In this document: positions 1 through 8,058 of the stretch, piece by piece
Layout: the number at the start of each line of letters is the position of its first letter
How positions within the stretch are numbered: position 1 is the first letter of the stretch
Source: JBLHLB01 sp047618505
GTDB taxonomy: Bacteria > Planctomycetota > UBA1135 > GCA-002686595
Reading direction: 5' to 3'
Assembly (NCBI GenBank): GCA_047618505.1
Contig: JBLHLB010000067.1
Span: 1-14,820, forward strand
Length of the DNA: 14,820 nucleotides
The notes under the pieces: model-generated
What the model saw: only the letters and a program-made list of their open reading frames with translations
What the model was told of the DNA's origin: nothing
The model's database searches: none
Made by a program: the position numbers and the translations under genes

Positions 1-1308
1 CCCGCGGAATCCAGCGGCGGTGTCGAGGAGGCTTCGGCTTCCCTTGACCCGCGGACAAGTCCGGTAGAGTTGGCCCCTGAGCCGGTGCTGGAACCGGTGC
101 TGGAGCCGACCGACCTGACTGCGGCTGAGGTTCCGGCAGTGGAGCCCTCGGCGGAAGAATTACCTGAGCTGGTGCCCAACACGGTGGCGTCCGACGACCT
201 CCCGGACGACGGGGCGGATTCGAGCCCGCGCCTGGACCAGACCATCGCCCTCGATTCCGAATTCGAAGCGCTGCGCAGTGGGGTCCTCGGCGACGCTGGA
301 CCCACAGCCACCTTCGCCGCCGACCTTGGATTCTGGTTCGGACGCATCGTCGTCGACGGGGCCATCGTTCCCATCGGACGCGTGCTCGACCTGCACCTAG
401 ACCTGGAGAATCGTCGCGTCGAAGATGTGCTCGTGCAGTTCACCTGCCCGACTCCCTACAGCATTCCACCGATGGCCTTGGTGCCCATGGCGAACCTGCG
501 CGACGGTTTGCCATTCGCGAACATTCTGATCCTTGAGCCCGCCGATCCCATGGCTGTGGCCGGTTCCTTGGCCACGGAGTATTCGGACCTTGTACGCCTG
601 GCTTTTGAGGCCAGCACGCCCACGGCACTGGTCGGTACTGTCACGTCCGTGGAAACCATCCATCCCGAAGGGGGTCCGTCGGTTGTCGTTGTCAAGTTGC
701 GCGATTCGGTCAACCTGTTGCATCGACTCGACCTAGGATTGGAAACCTGGTTCCAGGGCACGGGCGAGCTACCCCGTGCAGGGGAGAGCTTCGCGGTACA
801 GGCGGTGATGAGTCGCGATGAACGTGGCTTGATTTGGCGCGTGGCCGCGATTCACAGCGGAAGCGGATTGATCGAACTGCGGGATAGCAAGGGCGTCGCC
901 CAGCGCAGTGAACCGACCGTGGAAGCCCCCGTCGTTGTGCTGCGCTCGGCGAGCTCGTTGATAGGGGCTGAGGTTCACCTCAAATCCTCCGAACCCCAAA
1001 CAGCCGAAGGGGCGATTGGAGCCCTGGCAGGGCTCCTAATGGAGCGTGAGAGCGGGCTACTTTCCTATGCCCTGCTGCGCCCCACATCGAATGGCGACAG
1101 GAATGCGTTCTACTTGCTTGTGCCGCTCGAGCGTCTAACAAGGGCGGATGGAGCGGACTACTGGTCCATGGATCTGGACGAGGGGCAGCTCGACAACATC
1201 CCGCAGCTGGCGGAAGACAGTTTGATCGAATTGGATGGGGAGGCGCGTCGCTTAGCGGTCCAGGGCTTCTGGCGCATGGGATCCGACGCTGCGTCGGCTC
1301 AGCGCTAG
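1..1308 (+). CDS. PRC-barrel-like domain protein, 5' end outside window
   Basis: The frame is open from base 1 to a TAG at 1306-1308 (435 codons), so the gene almost certainly starts upstream; an internal TTG at 70 is not needed as a start. The first ~85 residues are low-complexity, rich in Pro, Glu and Val (repeated EPVLEPVLEP), like a disordered linker. Two segments resemble PRC-barrel modules. Residues ~113-170 carry GRVLDLHLDLENRRVEDVLV then a proline-rich VPMANLRDG. Residues ~314-405 carry SSLIGAEVHL, an AGLLMERESGLLSYALL strand pair, LLVPLERL and a LDEGQLDNIPQL ending. Between them lies a beta-rich segment I cannot name. PRC-barrels occur in RimM, photosynthetic reaction centre subunit H and stress or envelope proteins, so the fold suggests a binding or adaptor role, not an enzyme. 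No signal peptide is visible because the N-terminus is missing. The domain call is by eye; the function is unknown. Confidence 0.7.
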   Translation, partial: PAESSGGVEEASASLDPRTSPVELAPEPVLEPVLEPTDLTAAEVPAVEPSAEELPELVPNTVASDDLPDDGADSSPRLDQTIALDSEFEALRSGVLGDAGPTATFAADLGFWFGRIVVDGAIVPIGRVLDLHLDLENRRVEDVLVQFTCPTPYSIPPMALVPMANLRDGLPFANILILEPADPMAVAGSLATEYSDLVRLAFEASTPTALVGTVTSVETIHPEGGPSVVVVKLRDSVNLLHRLDLGLETWFQGTGELPRAGESFAVQAVMSRDERGLIWRVAAIHSGSGLIELRDSKGVAQRSEPTVEAPVVVLRSASSLIGAEVHLKSSEPQTAEGAIGALAGLLMERESGLLSYALLRPTSNGDRNAFYLLVPLERLTRADGADYWSMDLDEGQLDNIPQLAEDSLIELDGEARRLAVQGFWRMGSDAASAQR

Positions 1309-2807
1309 TCGTCCCCGGGAACTTCTTCTCCGCTGCCCATCGGAAGGCTGACGGTCATGATACAGCCGCCCTGGACCGCATTGGAAGCTTGGATACTTCC
1401 GCGGTGGAGTACCGCCACGTTGCGCGCGATGGCGAGACCGATACCAGTGCCACCCTGTTCCTGTTGGCCTCTCTGTTCTAGCCGCACGAAGCGTGTGAAG
1501 ACGCGCTCGAGGTTCTCCGGGGGGATGCCGGGCCCCTTGTCTCGCACGATCATCTTGACTTCCTCGGCCTCGCGTTCCACGTCGATTGAAACCGGCGCAC
1601 CCGTGGGAGAGAAGCGCACGGCGTTGCGTAGCAGGTTCTCTAGCATCGTGCGTAGCAATTCCGGGTCGCCCAGGACCTGGGGACCATCGCCCTCGTCGTC
1701 GGGCAAGGCCAAGTTGGGGACCAGGTGTACGCCGGCGCGTTTGGCGTAGTCTCCCACATTGCGAGTGGCGTCGATGATGAGGTCGTTGATCTCGACTTCT
1801 TCCTTAAGCAGCGGCTCGCGCGTCATCTCGACCCGGGTCAAGCGCAGGAAGCCGTCAACGAGGCGGGCCAAGCGCCGCAGCTCCTCCTCCGTAGAGCTGA
1901 CGAAACTTCGGTAGCGGGCGATGTTGGTCTTTTCCGGATTCAGCAAACCCGCTTCTGCCAGTAGCACGGCCAGGGGTGTACGCAATTCGTGGGACACATC
2001 GCCAATGAAGCGTTCCTGCCCCCGGAAGCCAAGCTCGAGTCGGGCGAGCGCTTCATTCAATTCGCGCTGCAACTCCGCCATCTCGGAGTTGCTCGTGTCC
2101 ACCCGAATGCGCTCGCCGATGCGATCCGGGTGTAGGCCGCGCGCAGCTAGGGCGAGTTGCTCGATCGGTGCCACGATGTGTCGCGCCACAACCCATGCGG
2201 CCAGCACCGAGAAAGCGCCACCGATCACGATCCCCAGGATGATGATGTTCGCAAAGACAGTGAGGGACGGCGTTAAGACCGCCTGGGGAACAACGACCTG
2301 GATGTATTCGATGCGGTTCGGATCCAGGCGATAGATCGGCATGGTTAGGAGCGTGTGCTCTTCTTCCACGCCCAGTACAACTAGGGAATCCTCCGCGGAG
2401 ATTTCCGTAACGACCTCCAGAATCGGGCCCTGGACCAGGCCTTGGACCAAGCTCATGGGCAGCTCGCCGGGGGCATAGATGCGGGCGGAACCGATGATGG
2501 CACCGTTCCTGTGGCGTAGTACTACGCCGGCCGGGAAGACCTCGTGATCGAAGCTGGGGATCAGGGGGAAGTAGAACTCCAGCTCCTCCTCCGTGGCCGG
2601 ATTCTCCGGCGTCCAATCGGGCTCATCCACGGTGATGCTGGCCGCTAACCCGCGCGTCCATTCGCGTACATCGGCCATCAGAAGAGCCTCAAAGGACTCC
2701 CCGCGCACGATGGCCAGGGCGGTGACCAGTCCCGCATCGATGGCGAGGAAAACCAGGGCGAACCAGAGGACGAGCTTGGTGCGCAGGCTACCTGTGGTTA
2801 CGGACAC
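1305..2807 (-). CDS. Two-component sensor histidine kinase (HAMP-HisKA-HATPase)
   Basis: This 500-residue membrane kinase autophosphorylates on His and passes the phosphate to the adjacent response regulator. TM1 is about residues 11-33, followed by a ~150-residue extracytoplasmic sensor region (35-185), TM2 at ~186-207 and a HAMP linker to ~260. The HisKA H box is DVSHELRTPL with phospho-acceptor His273. The HATPase domain has an N box ENLLRNAVRFS (Asn391/Asn395), a G1 box DKGPGIP (423-429), an F box around VFTRFVR and a G2 box GGTGIGL (452-458), so all catalytic boxes are intact. The start is GTG at 2807, 25 bases after the regulator's stop, and it directly precedes a hydrophobic signal anchor. 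The sensor domain matches no family I recognise, so the stimulus is unknown; the overall layout resembles metal/envelope-stress kinases of the CusS/BaeS type. The TAG stop is embedded in the CTAG that also ends the converging gene. Confidence 0.95.
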   Translation of the reverse strand: MSVTTGSLRTKLVLWFALVFLAIDAGLVTALAIVRGESFEALLMADVREWTRGLAASITVDEPDWTPENPATEEELEFYFPLIPSFDHEVFPAGVVLRHRNGAIIGSARIYAPGELPMSLVQGLVQGPILEVVTEISAEDSLVVLGVEEEHTLLTMPIYRLDPNRIEYIQVVVPQAVLTPSLTVFANIIILGIVIGGAFSVLAAWVVARHIVAPIEQLALAARGLHPDRIGERIRVDTSNSEMAELQRELNEALARLELGFRGQERFIGDVSHELRTPLAVLLAEAGLLNPEKTNIARYRSFVSSTEEELRRLARLVDGFLRLTRVEMTREPLLKEEVEINDLIIDATRNVGDYAKRAGVHLVPNLALPDDEGDGPQVLGDPELLRTMLENLLRNAVRFSPTGAPVSIDVEREAEEVKMIVRDKGPGIPPENLERVFTRFVRLEQRGQQEQGGTGIGLAIARNVAVLHRGSIQASNAVQGGCIMTVSLPMGSGEEVPGDD

Positions 2808-2832
2808 GGAGGCTGTTGGTTCCTAGGAGCTC

Positions 2833-3525
2833 TTAGCGCGTGAGGGTGCGCCCCTCGGCGAGCCCAAAGCGATAGCCCGCGCCGATGACCGTATGAATTA
2901 ACGTGTCCTCAAAACCCTTATCGATCTTCTTGCGCAAGGAGGATATGTAGACGTCGATGACGTTGCTTGACGGCTCGTAGCTCATGTCCCAGACCTTCTG
3001 GGCAATCGTCACTCGATCGATGACCACGTCTGGGTTGCGCAGCAGGAACTCGAGCAGGGAGAACTCCTTGGAGGAGAGCTTGATGTGGACGTCATCGCGT
3101 TTGCCTTTGCGCGTGCGTAAGTTCAGCTCGAGGCCCTCGTAGCGCAGGATGTTCGCCTCGGTCGCACGCCCTCGCCTCAGGAGCGCGCGCACCCGTGCAA
3201 GTAACTCATCAAACTCGAAAGGCTTTGTCAGGTAGTCGTCGGCGCCAGCGTCTAGACCGTTGACCTTGTCGTCCGTGGAGGACAGGGCGGTTAGCGCAAT
3301 CACTGGGGCCGATACGCCCTGCTTGCGAATGCTGCGGCAGACATCGAGACCGTCCTTGTCCGGCAGCATGCGGTCAAGAATCAGAAGGTCATAGGGCTCG
3401 GAGATGGCTAGCTCTTCACCGTCACCACCTGTGACCGCAACGTCCACGGAATGTCCGTGGCCTGTGAGCCCTTCTTTGAGAGCTGCGGCCATCTTGGGAT
3501 TGTCTTCGACGACGAGAATGCGCAT
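2833..3525 (-). CDS. OmpR/PhoB-family response regulator
   Basis: A 230-residue DNA-binding regulator, partner of the kinase that follows it. The receiver domain (1-~118) has the acidic pair Glu7/Asp8, phospho-acceptor Asp51 in LLILDRMLPDKDG, Thr79 and Lys101 in LTKPF. The winged-helix effector domain (~125-222) shows SSKEFSLLEFLLRNP, SNVIDVYISSLRKKID and the terminal wing TVIGAGYRF. The start chosen is ATG at 3523-3525, because MRILVVEDN is the canonical receiver N-terminus; the frame stays open for 93 more codons upstream, but that extension has no recognisable domain and would be abnormal for the family. Regulator and kinase are separated by 25 bases and are very likely co-transcribed. The regulator most resembles CusR/CopR-type proteins, but specificity cannot be inferred from sequence alone. 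Confidence 0.95.
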   Translation of the reverse strand: MRILVVEDNPKMAAALKEGLTGHGHSVDVAVTGGDGEELAISEPYDLLILDRMLPDKDGLDVCRSIRKQGVSAPVIALTALSSTDDKVNGLDAGADDYLTKPFEFDELLARVRALLRRGRATEANILRYEGLELNLRTRKGKRDDVHIKLSSKEFSLLEFLLRNPDVVIDRVTIAQKVWDMSYEPSSNVIDVYISSLRKKIDKGFEDTLIHTVIGAGYRFGLAEGRTLTR

Positions 3526-3875
3526 TGGTCTTGCCTGCTGTTGCCGGTATTTCGGCCCTGGGCCCGGCGAAAAGCCGGGACGGGATTGTAGTCCTATCCA
3601 GTGAATACGGTGCGCCATAAGCACTTCGCGAGACTTGGCCCAATAAAAACAGCCATGTGAGGGAGATTTAACCTCGCCTTCAGGTCCCTCTAATGTCGGG
3701 TCCTTACAGTCTCCCAGGTCGATAGGACTGGAACCCGGGCGCAAGCTTGGGTGGCTTGACCTTTCTTCTCTCTCTCCCTCTGGAGAATCAACTACGACCG
3801 CCACCTATTTGATCGAGCACCAAGACGAGCACCTGCTGTCGTAGCCGAGAATTCTCCCCCGTGGGCCAGACGTGA

Positions 3876-3946
3876 AGTATTTTGCGCCTGGCCCGCGGTG
3901 CTTTTTGGGGGCGCGCCAAAGCACCACGGGCCAGGCGGAAAATACT
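3876..3946. repeat. Long imperfect inverted repeat (29-bp arms, 13-base loop)
   Basis: Arms 3876-3904 and 3918-3946 are complementary at 27 of 29 positions around a GC-rich loop (3905-3917). The outer ends are A/T-rich (AGTATTTT / AAAATACT) and the core is GC-rich (CCTGGCCCG). A related third copy of the right arm starts just to the left at 3863 (GGGCCAG then GTGAAGTAT). Its GGGCCAG could pair with CTGGCCC at 3888-3894, giving a hairpin that excludes the large one. No U-tract follows on either strand, so it is not a textbook intrinsic terminator. It could be a terminator-like element for dapA, a REP/MITE-like element or a regulatory dyad. Confidence 0.8.
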
Positions 3947-3958
3947 CGTGTTTATGGG

Positions 3959-3978
3959 TCAACGCCTGACGGCGTTGA
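3959..3978. other. 8-bp perfect hairpin downstream of dapA
   Basis: TCAACGCC and GGCGTTGA flank a 4-base TGAC loop. It lies 71 bases past the dapA stop on the minus strand. A terminator or mRNA 3'-end stabilising role is plausible from position, but there is no following T-run in either direction. Confidence 0.5.
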
Positions 3979-4049
3979 GCCTATCCGGACCGACCCGGAC
4001 CCGGACCCGGAGTTGAACCTGACACTCGGTGGAGCGGAGGTGGGGGGGG

Positions 4050-4958
4050 TTAGGGGAAGACTAGGCCGCAGTGGGTTAGGGCTCGTTCGATCTTTAGGTG
4101 GGTGCTGGGCTCGACGGCGATGAGGGGGGAGCGGACGCCGGGACGGCAAAGGCCCAATAGGGAGAGGGCGGCTTTGACGGGGGCGGGGTTGGTTTCCAAG
4201 AAGAGTGCGGAGACCAGCGGGGCGAGAGTTGCCGTGAGGGCGGCGGCGCTGGCGCGATCTCCTTGGGGGCGGCAGCAGCGAACCAGTTCGTTGACCAGAC
4301 GGGGGACGACGTTCGATGCAACGCCGATGACTCCGCTAGCCCCCAGGAGCAGTGCGTCCGCGATTTGGTGGTCCTCGCCGCAGAGGACTTCGATGGCGCC
4401 GTGGGTGAGGTGCTCGGTGATGCGCTCGAGCGATCCGCTGGCTTCCTTGATCGAGACAATGTTGGGGTGGCTCTCGGCCAGCCCGTAGACGGTCTCCGGG
4501 AGGAGGTCGACGCCGGTGCGGGCGGGCACGTTGTAGAGCACGATGGGCAAGTGCGTGCGCTCCGCAACCGCTCGGTAGTGGGCCGTGAGACCCCTCTGCG
4601 TCGGGCGGTTATAGAAGGGCGTGACCACCAGGAGTCCGTCGCAACCGGCACGTTCCGCATCCCCCGCGAAGAGCACTGTCGTGCGCGTGTCGTTCGTTCC
4701 CACACCGGCGATGACCGGGATGCGACCGCCTGCGACACGCGGAACGAACTCGAAGATAGCCCGTCGTTCCGTGTTGTCGAGGGTGGCGGCTTCACCCGTG
4801 GTCCCGGTGATCACGAGCCCCGCGGAGCCCGCCTGAATTTGGTGTTCGACGAGCCCGCGCAGGGCGTCGAAGTCGACACGATCTCTGGCGAAGGGTGTCG
4901 GTAGGGCAACCCAACTACCGGCGGGTGCCGGCCATGTGCCTGGGTCGCGCTGCTTCAT
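4050..4958 (-). CDS. dapA: 4-hydroxy-tetrahydrodipicolinate synthase (DapA)
   Basis: A 302-residue cytoplasmic class I aldolase that condenses pyruvate with aspartate semialdehyde, the first committed step of diaminopimelate/lysine synthesis. The pyruvate-binding GTTGE motif is at 52-56, the substrate tyrosine is Tyr142 in YNVPARTG, and the Schiff-base lysine is Lys171 in SIKEASGS. TPFYNRPTQ (113-121), CGED (193-196) and the late segment LFLETNPAPVK are typical of true DapA rather than sialate lyase. Length is normal for the family. The start ATG at 4958 overlaps the pdxJ stop as ATGA, so the two are likely translationally coupled. The stop is TAA at 4052-4050, next to a run of eight G. Related aldolases of other specificity share this fold, but the Arg in YNVPARTG favours DapA. 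Confidence 0.95.
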   Translation of the reverse strand: MKQRDPGTWPAPAGSWVALPTPFARDRVDFDALRGLVEHQIQAGSAGLVITGTTGEAATLDNTERRAIFEFVPRVAGGRIPVIAGVGTNDTRTTVLFAGDAERAGCDGLLVVTPFYNRPTQRGLTAHYRAVAERTHLPIVLYNVPARTGVDLLPETVYGLAESHPNIVSIKEASGSLERITEHLTHGAIEVLCGEDHQIADALLLGASGVIGVASNVVPRLVNELVRCCRPQGDRASAAALTATLAPLVSALFLETNPAPVKAALSLLGLCRPGVRSPLIAVEPSTHLKIERALTHCGLVFP

Positions 4959-5716
4959 CGCGCTTCCGTCGTGGCCGCGAGGGCAGTCGCCGCGCGAATC
5001 GCTTCGAACATCTCAGTGATCGCGCCGGCGACACCAACGAAGACGGCCCGGGCCACCAGGGAATGCCCGATGTTCAATTCCTGAACATGGGGCAAGACGG
5101 CGATGGGTGCGATGTTCGTTGTGTCGAGGCCGTGCCCAGCGTTGACGCGTAAGCCCAGGTCGTGGGCCTGTTTCGAGGCGGCGACAAGGCGTGCAAGTTC
5201 GAATTTCCGCGCTTCTCCATCCGCGTTCGCATAGGAGCCCGTGTGGAGCTCGATGAAGTGCGCGCCCAGATCTGCGCTGGCTGCGACTTGCTCCGGGTCG
5301 GGATCTACGAAGAGGCTGACCAGGGCGCCGGCTTTCACGAAGGCAGGGATCACCCTCGCGAGGCGTGTTTGCTCGCCCACCACATCGAGCCCGCCCTCCG
5401 TCGTGACTTCAGCCCTGTTCTCGGGCACGAGGCAAATCTCATCGGCCCCACTGACCAGGGCCATTTCAACCATTTCCTGATCCAGGCTCGTTTCCAGGTT
5501 CAGCAGCGTGGTGACCTCAGCCCTTAGCCGGACCACGTCCGCGTCCTGGATGTGGCGACGATCCTTGCGCAGGTGGCAGGTGATTCCCTGGGCGCCGGCC
5601 CGTTCTGCTGCCAGGGCCCAGGCCACGGGATCGGGTTCAGAGATGCGACGTGCCTGGCGGATCGTCGCGACGTGGTCGACGTTCACATGCAGTCGAGGCG
5701 ACGGATGGGAAGACAT
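4955..5716 (-). CDS. pdxJ: Pyridoxine 5'-phosphate synthase (PdxJ)
   Basis: This 253-residue cytoplasmic TIM-barrel enzyme condenses deoxyxylulose 5-phosphate with 3-amino-1-hydroxyacetone 1-phosphate to give pyridoxine 5'-phosphate (DXP-dependent vitamin B6 route). Family signatures are VNVDHVATIRQARR near the N-terminus, the substrate loop with His48 and Arg50, catalytic Glu75 in LLNLE, LVPE..AEVTTEGGLDV (97-111), FIELHTGSYA and His195 in VNAGHGL. The otherwise near-universal HLREDRRH reads HLRKDRRH here, with Lys51 in place of Glu; the three residues usually listed as active-site are intact. It is the first gene of a pair with dapA (4-base overlap) and is divergent from rsmD across 62 bases, which should hold both promoters. 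PdxJ's product becomes PLP, but DapA itself does not use PLP, so the pairing is not a direct enzyme-cofactor link. Confidence 0.96.
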   Translation of the reverse strand: MSSHPSPRLHVNVDHVATIRQARRISEPDPVAWALAAERAGAQGITCHLRKDRRHIQDADVVRLRAEVTTLLNLETSLDQEMVEMALVSGADEICLVPENRAEVTTEGGLDVVGEQTRLARVIPAFVKAGALVSLFVDPDPEQVAASADLGAHFIELHTGSYANADGEARKFELARLVAASKQAHDLGLRVNAGHGLDTTNIAPIAVLPHVQELNIGHSLVARAVFVGVAGAITEMFEAIRAATALAATTEAR

Positions 5717-5778
5717 GCCGGGATTCTATCCTGGAGAGGGCACCAATCCCGTTCGTGTTTCCCGTACCCTCACCGGCG
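5717..5778. promoter_or_regulatory. Divergent promoter region pdxJ / rsmD
   Basis: 62 bases separate the two divergent starts and must contain promoter or leader sequence for both the pdxJ-dapA and rsmD-nagA units unless either promoter lies inside the opposite gene. No convincing -35/-10 pair or operator was identified by eye. Confidence 0.4.
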
Positions 5779-6464
5779 ATGAGAATCATTGCAGGAACAC
5801 ACCGTGGACATCAGGTCGCAGCCCCCCCTGGAAAGGGCACACGTCCGATGTTAGATCGCGTCCGGGAGGCCGTTTTCTCGACCCTTTCGCCGTGGTTGGA
5901 GGGAGCGCAGGTCTTGGACCTCTATGCCGGTTCGGGCTGCCTCTCCTTCGAGGCCCTTTCCCGTGGCGCCAGCCTAGTGCGCCTGGTGGAAGAAGATCCC
6001 AAGGTCGTCGTGGTCGCCGAGCGCAACGCCCGGGAGCTCGAGATGTGCGAGCGGACGCAGATTGTTAGTGGGGATGCCCTGATCCCGGCCACCTGGGTGC
6101 CCGGTTTAGCGACCAAGTCCCTCGTGGATTCGGAGCAGAATAAGCATGCGCCCCGGGCGGTTCGGCCCGGTTGGGACATCGTGTTTTGCGACCCGCCCTA
6201 TCCGCTTTTGCGCGCGCCGGCGACGAAGCTTGAGGTTCTGGGCACTGTGCGAGCTCTGTTGGAGAAGAGTTTGGCACCGGAGGGAATCCTGGTGCTACAC
6301 GCGCCGAGCCGGGCTGTGGATGAGCCGGATCTTGATTGGCCCGGGGTTTCGGTTGGGCGTCGAACCTACGGAACCAACGCGATCTGGTACTTGCAGCGGG
6401 AGGACGCCACGAACGGGGAAGAGTCCGAGGGGGCTGATACGTCGGAAGAGGAAGGGCAGTCAAT

Positions 6465-6468
<4 letters not shown>
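5779..6468 (+). CDS. rsmD: 16S rRNA (guanine966-N2)-methyltransferase (RsmD)
   Basis: A 229-residue SAM-dependent methyltransferase that modifies G966 of 16S rRNA during 30S assembly. It has the family N-terminus MRIIAGTHRGHQV and TRPMLDRVREAVFSTL, the SAM-binding motif VLDLYAGSGCLSFEAL (45-60), and the catalytic DPPY motif at 138-141. An insert of about 20 residues (~112-130) precedes the DPPY strand. The C-terminus has an unusual acidic tail (~209-226, many Glu/Asp). ATG at 5779 is chosen because MRIIAG is the canonical start; an in-frame extension back to 5650 overlaps pdxJ and has no family similarity. The TGA stop overlaps the nagA start, indicating an operon. In many bacteria rsmD is next to coaD; here its partner is nagA. 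Confidence 0.93.
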
Positions 6469-7619
<1,151 letters not shown>

Positions 7620-8058
7620 GTTGATCTTGCTAAGGAGAGGGGCAGAGAGGCCTGCTGATGTATGGCGTAGGGATGACTCGACTGCACTCTTGGGGGGCTG
7701 GTGATCTCGCTGCTTCTTGTGGGCGATGACCGTGGGATGCAGTCCGGACTGCGGACACGCCGGTGCCCCTGAGCGCGGAGGCCATCACAGGTCTTCGGGA
7801 CGGTGCGAACACCTTCGCGATCCACTGCCACCTTGCGTGCTCTTCAGTGCCTGTGGAGGGGGATCCAGTGATCCCGATCTCCCCGTGATGCTGCCTGTGG
7901 CGCAGGCTCGCTGGGCGCCTGCAAAGTAGGGCCGTGGGGTGCTCCAGGGCCCGGAGTCCCGACCCCGCTCCGGGGGGAAAAAAACTCCCACCTAGGTCTC
8001 CAGGGTCCTGGGAATCCTGTCGATCCAGCGGGTGAGACGGCTCCGAGCCGCTCGTCCC
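7620..8058 (+). other. Non-coding region with several stem-loops
   Basis: About 440 bases without a credible gene; the longest frame (7717-7929) has no recognisable features. Secondary structure is abundant. There is a 14-bp perfect palindrome at 7739-7752 (GCAGTCC/GGACTGC). A 10-bp interrupted stem at 7855-7882 has the core GGGATC-CAGT-GATCCC at 7860-7875. A CCCGGAG/CTCCGGG hairpin spans 7950-7974, followed by A7. CTCCAGGG occurs at about 7942 and again near 7999. I do not recognise tmRNA, RNase P, SRP or 6S RNA. It could be a structured leader of the downstream gene, a small RNA, or simply GC-rich spacer. Confidence 0.5.

Larger units (their letters stand above)
3526..4049. other. Non-coding region between dapA and the response regulator
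   Basis: A 524-base stretch with no credible gene. It must contain the 3' end of the pdxJ-dapA transcript and the promoter and leader of the two-component operon, both read on the minus strand. Visible structures are a 6-bp hairpin with a 5-base loop at 3563-3579 in the putative regulator leader (CCCGGC/GCCGGG), a large inverted repeat at 3876-3946, an 8-bp hairpin at 3959-3978, three tandem CCCGGA hexamers at 3994-4011, and a run of eight G at 4042-4049 just past the dapA stop. I could not pick a convincing -35/-10 pair. Confidence 0.7.

Noticed and set aside
2053..2616. 187-residue minus-strand frame inside the kinase gene
   Set aside because: It overlaps the kinase in another frame on the same strand, with biased composition and no domain; the kinase frame has all catalytic motifs.
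3590..3729. 9-bp inverted pair AGTCCTATC / GATAGGACT in the regulator upstream region
   Set aside because: The arms are 122 bases apart and a match of this length is not rare enough in a 300-base region to claim function.
7739..7752. 14-bp perfect palindrome as an operator
   Set aside because: About one such palindrome is expected by chance in a window of this size; no second copy or promoter is nearby.
7717..7929. 70-codon GTG-start frame containing VLFSACGGGSSD, a lipobox-like string
   Set aside because: There is no hydrophobic signal core before the Cys, composition is poor for a protein, and the frame ends quickly. A decayed lipoprotein gene cannot be excluded but is not supported.
7950..7980. 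CCCGGAG/CTCCGGG hairpin followed by seven A as a terminator
   Set aside because: The homopolymer is A on the plus strand, and on the minus strand the T-run would precede the hairpin, so neither orientation makes an intrinsic terminator.
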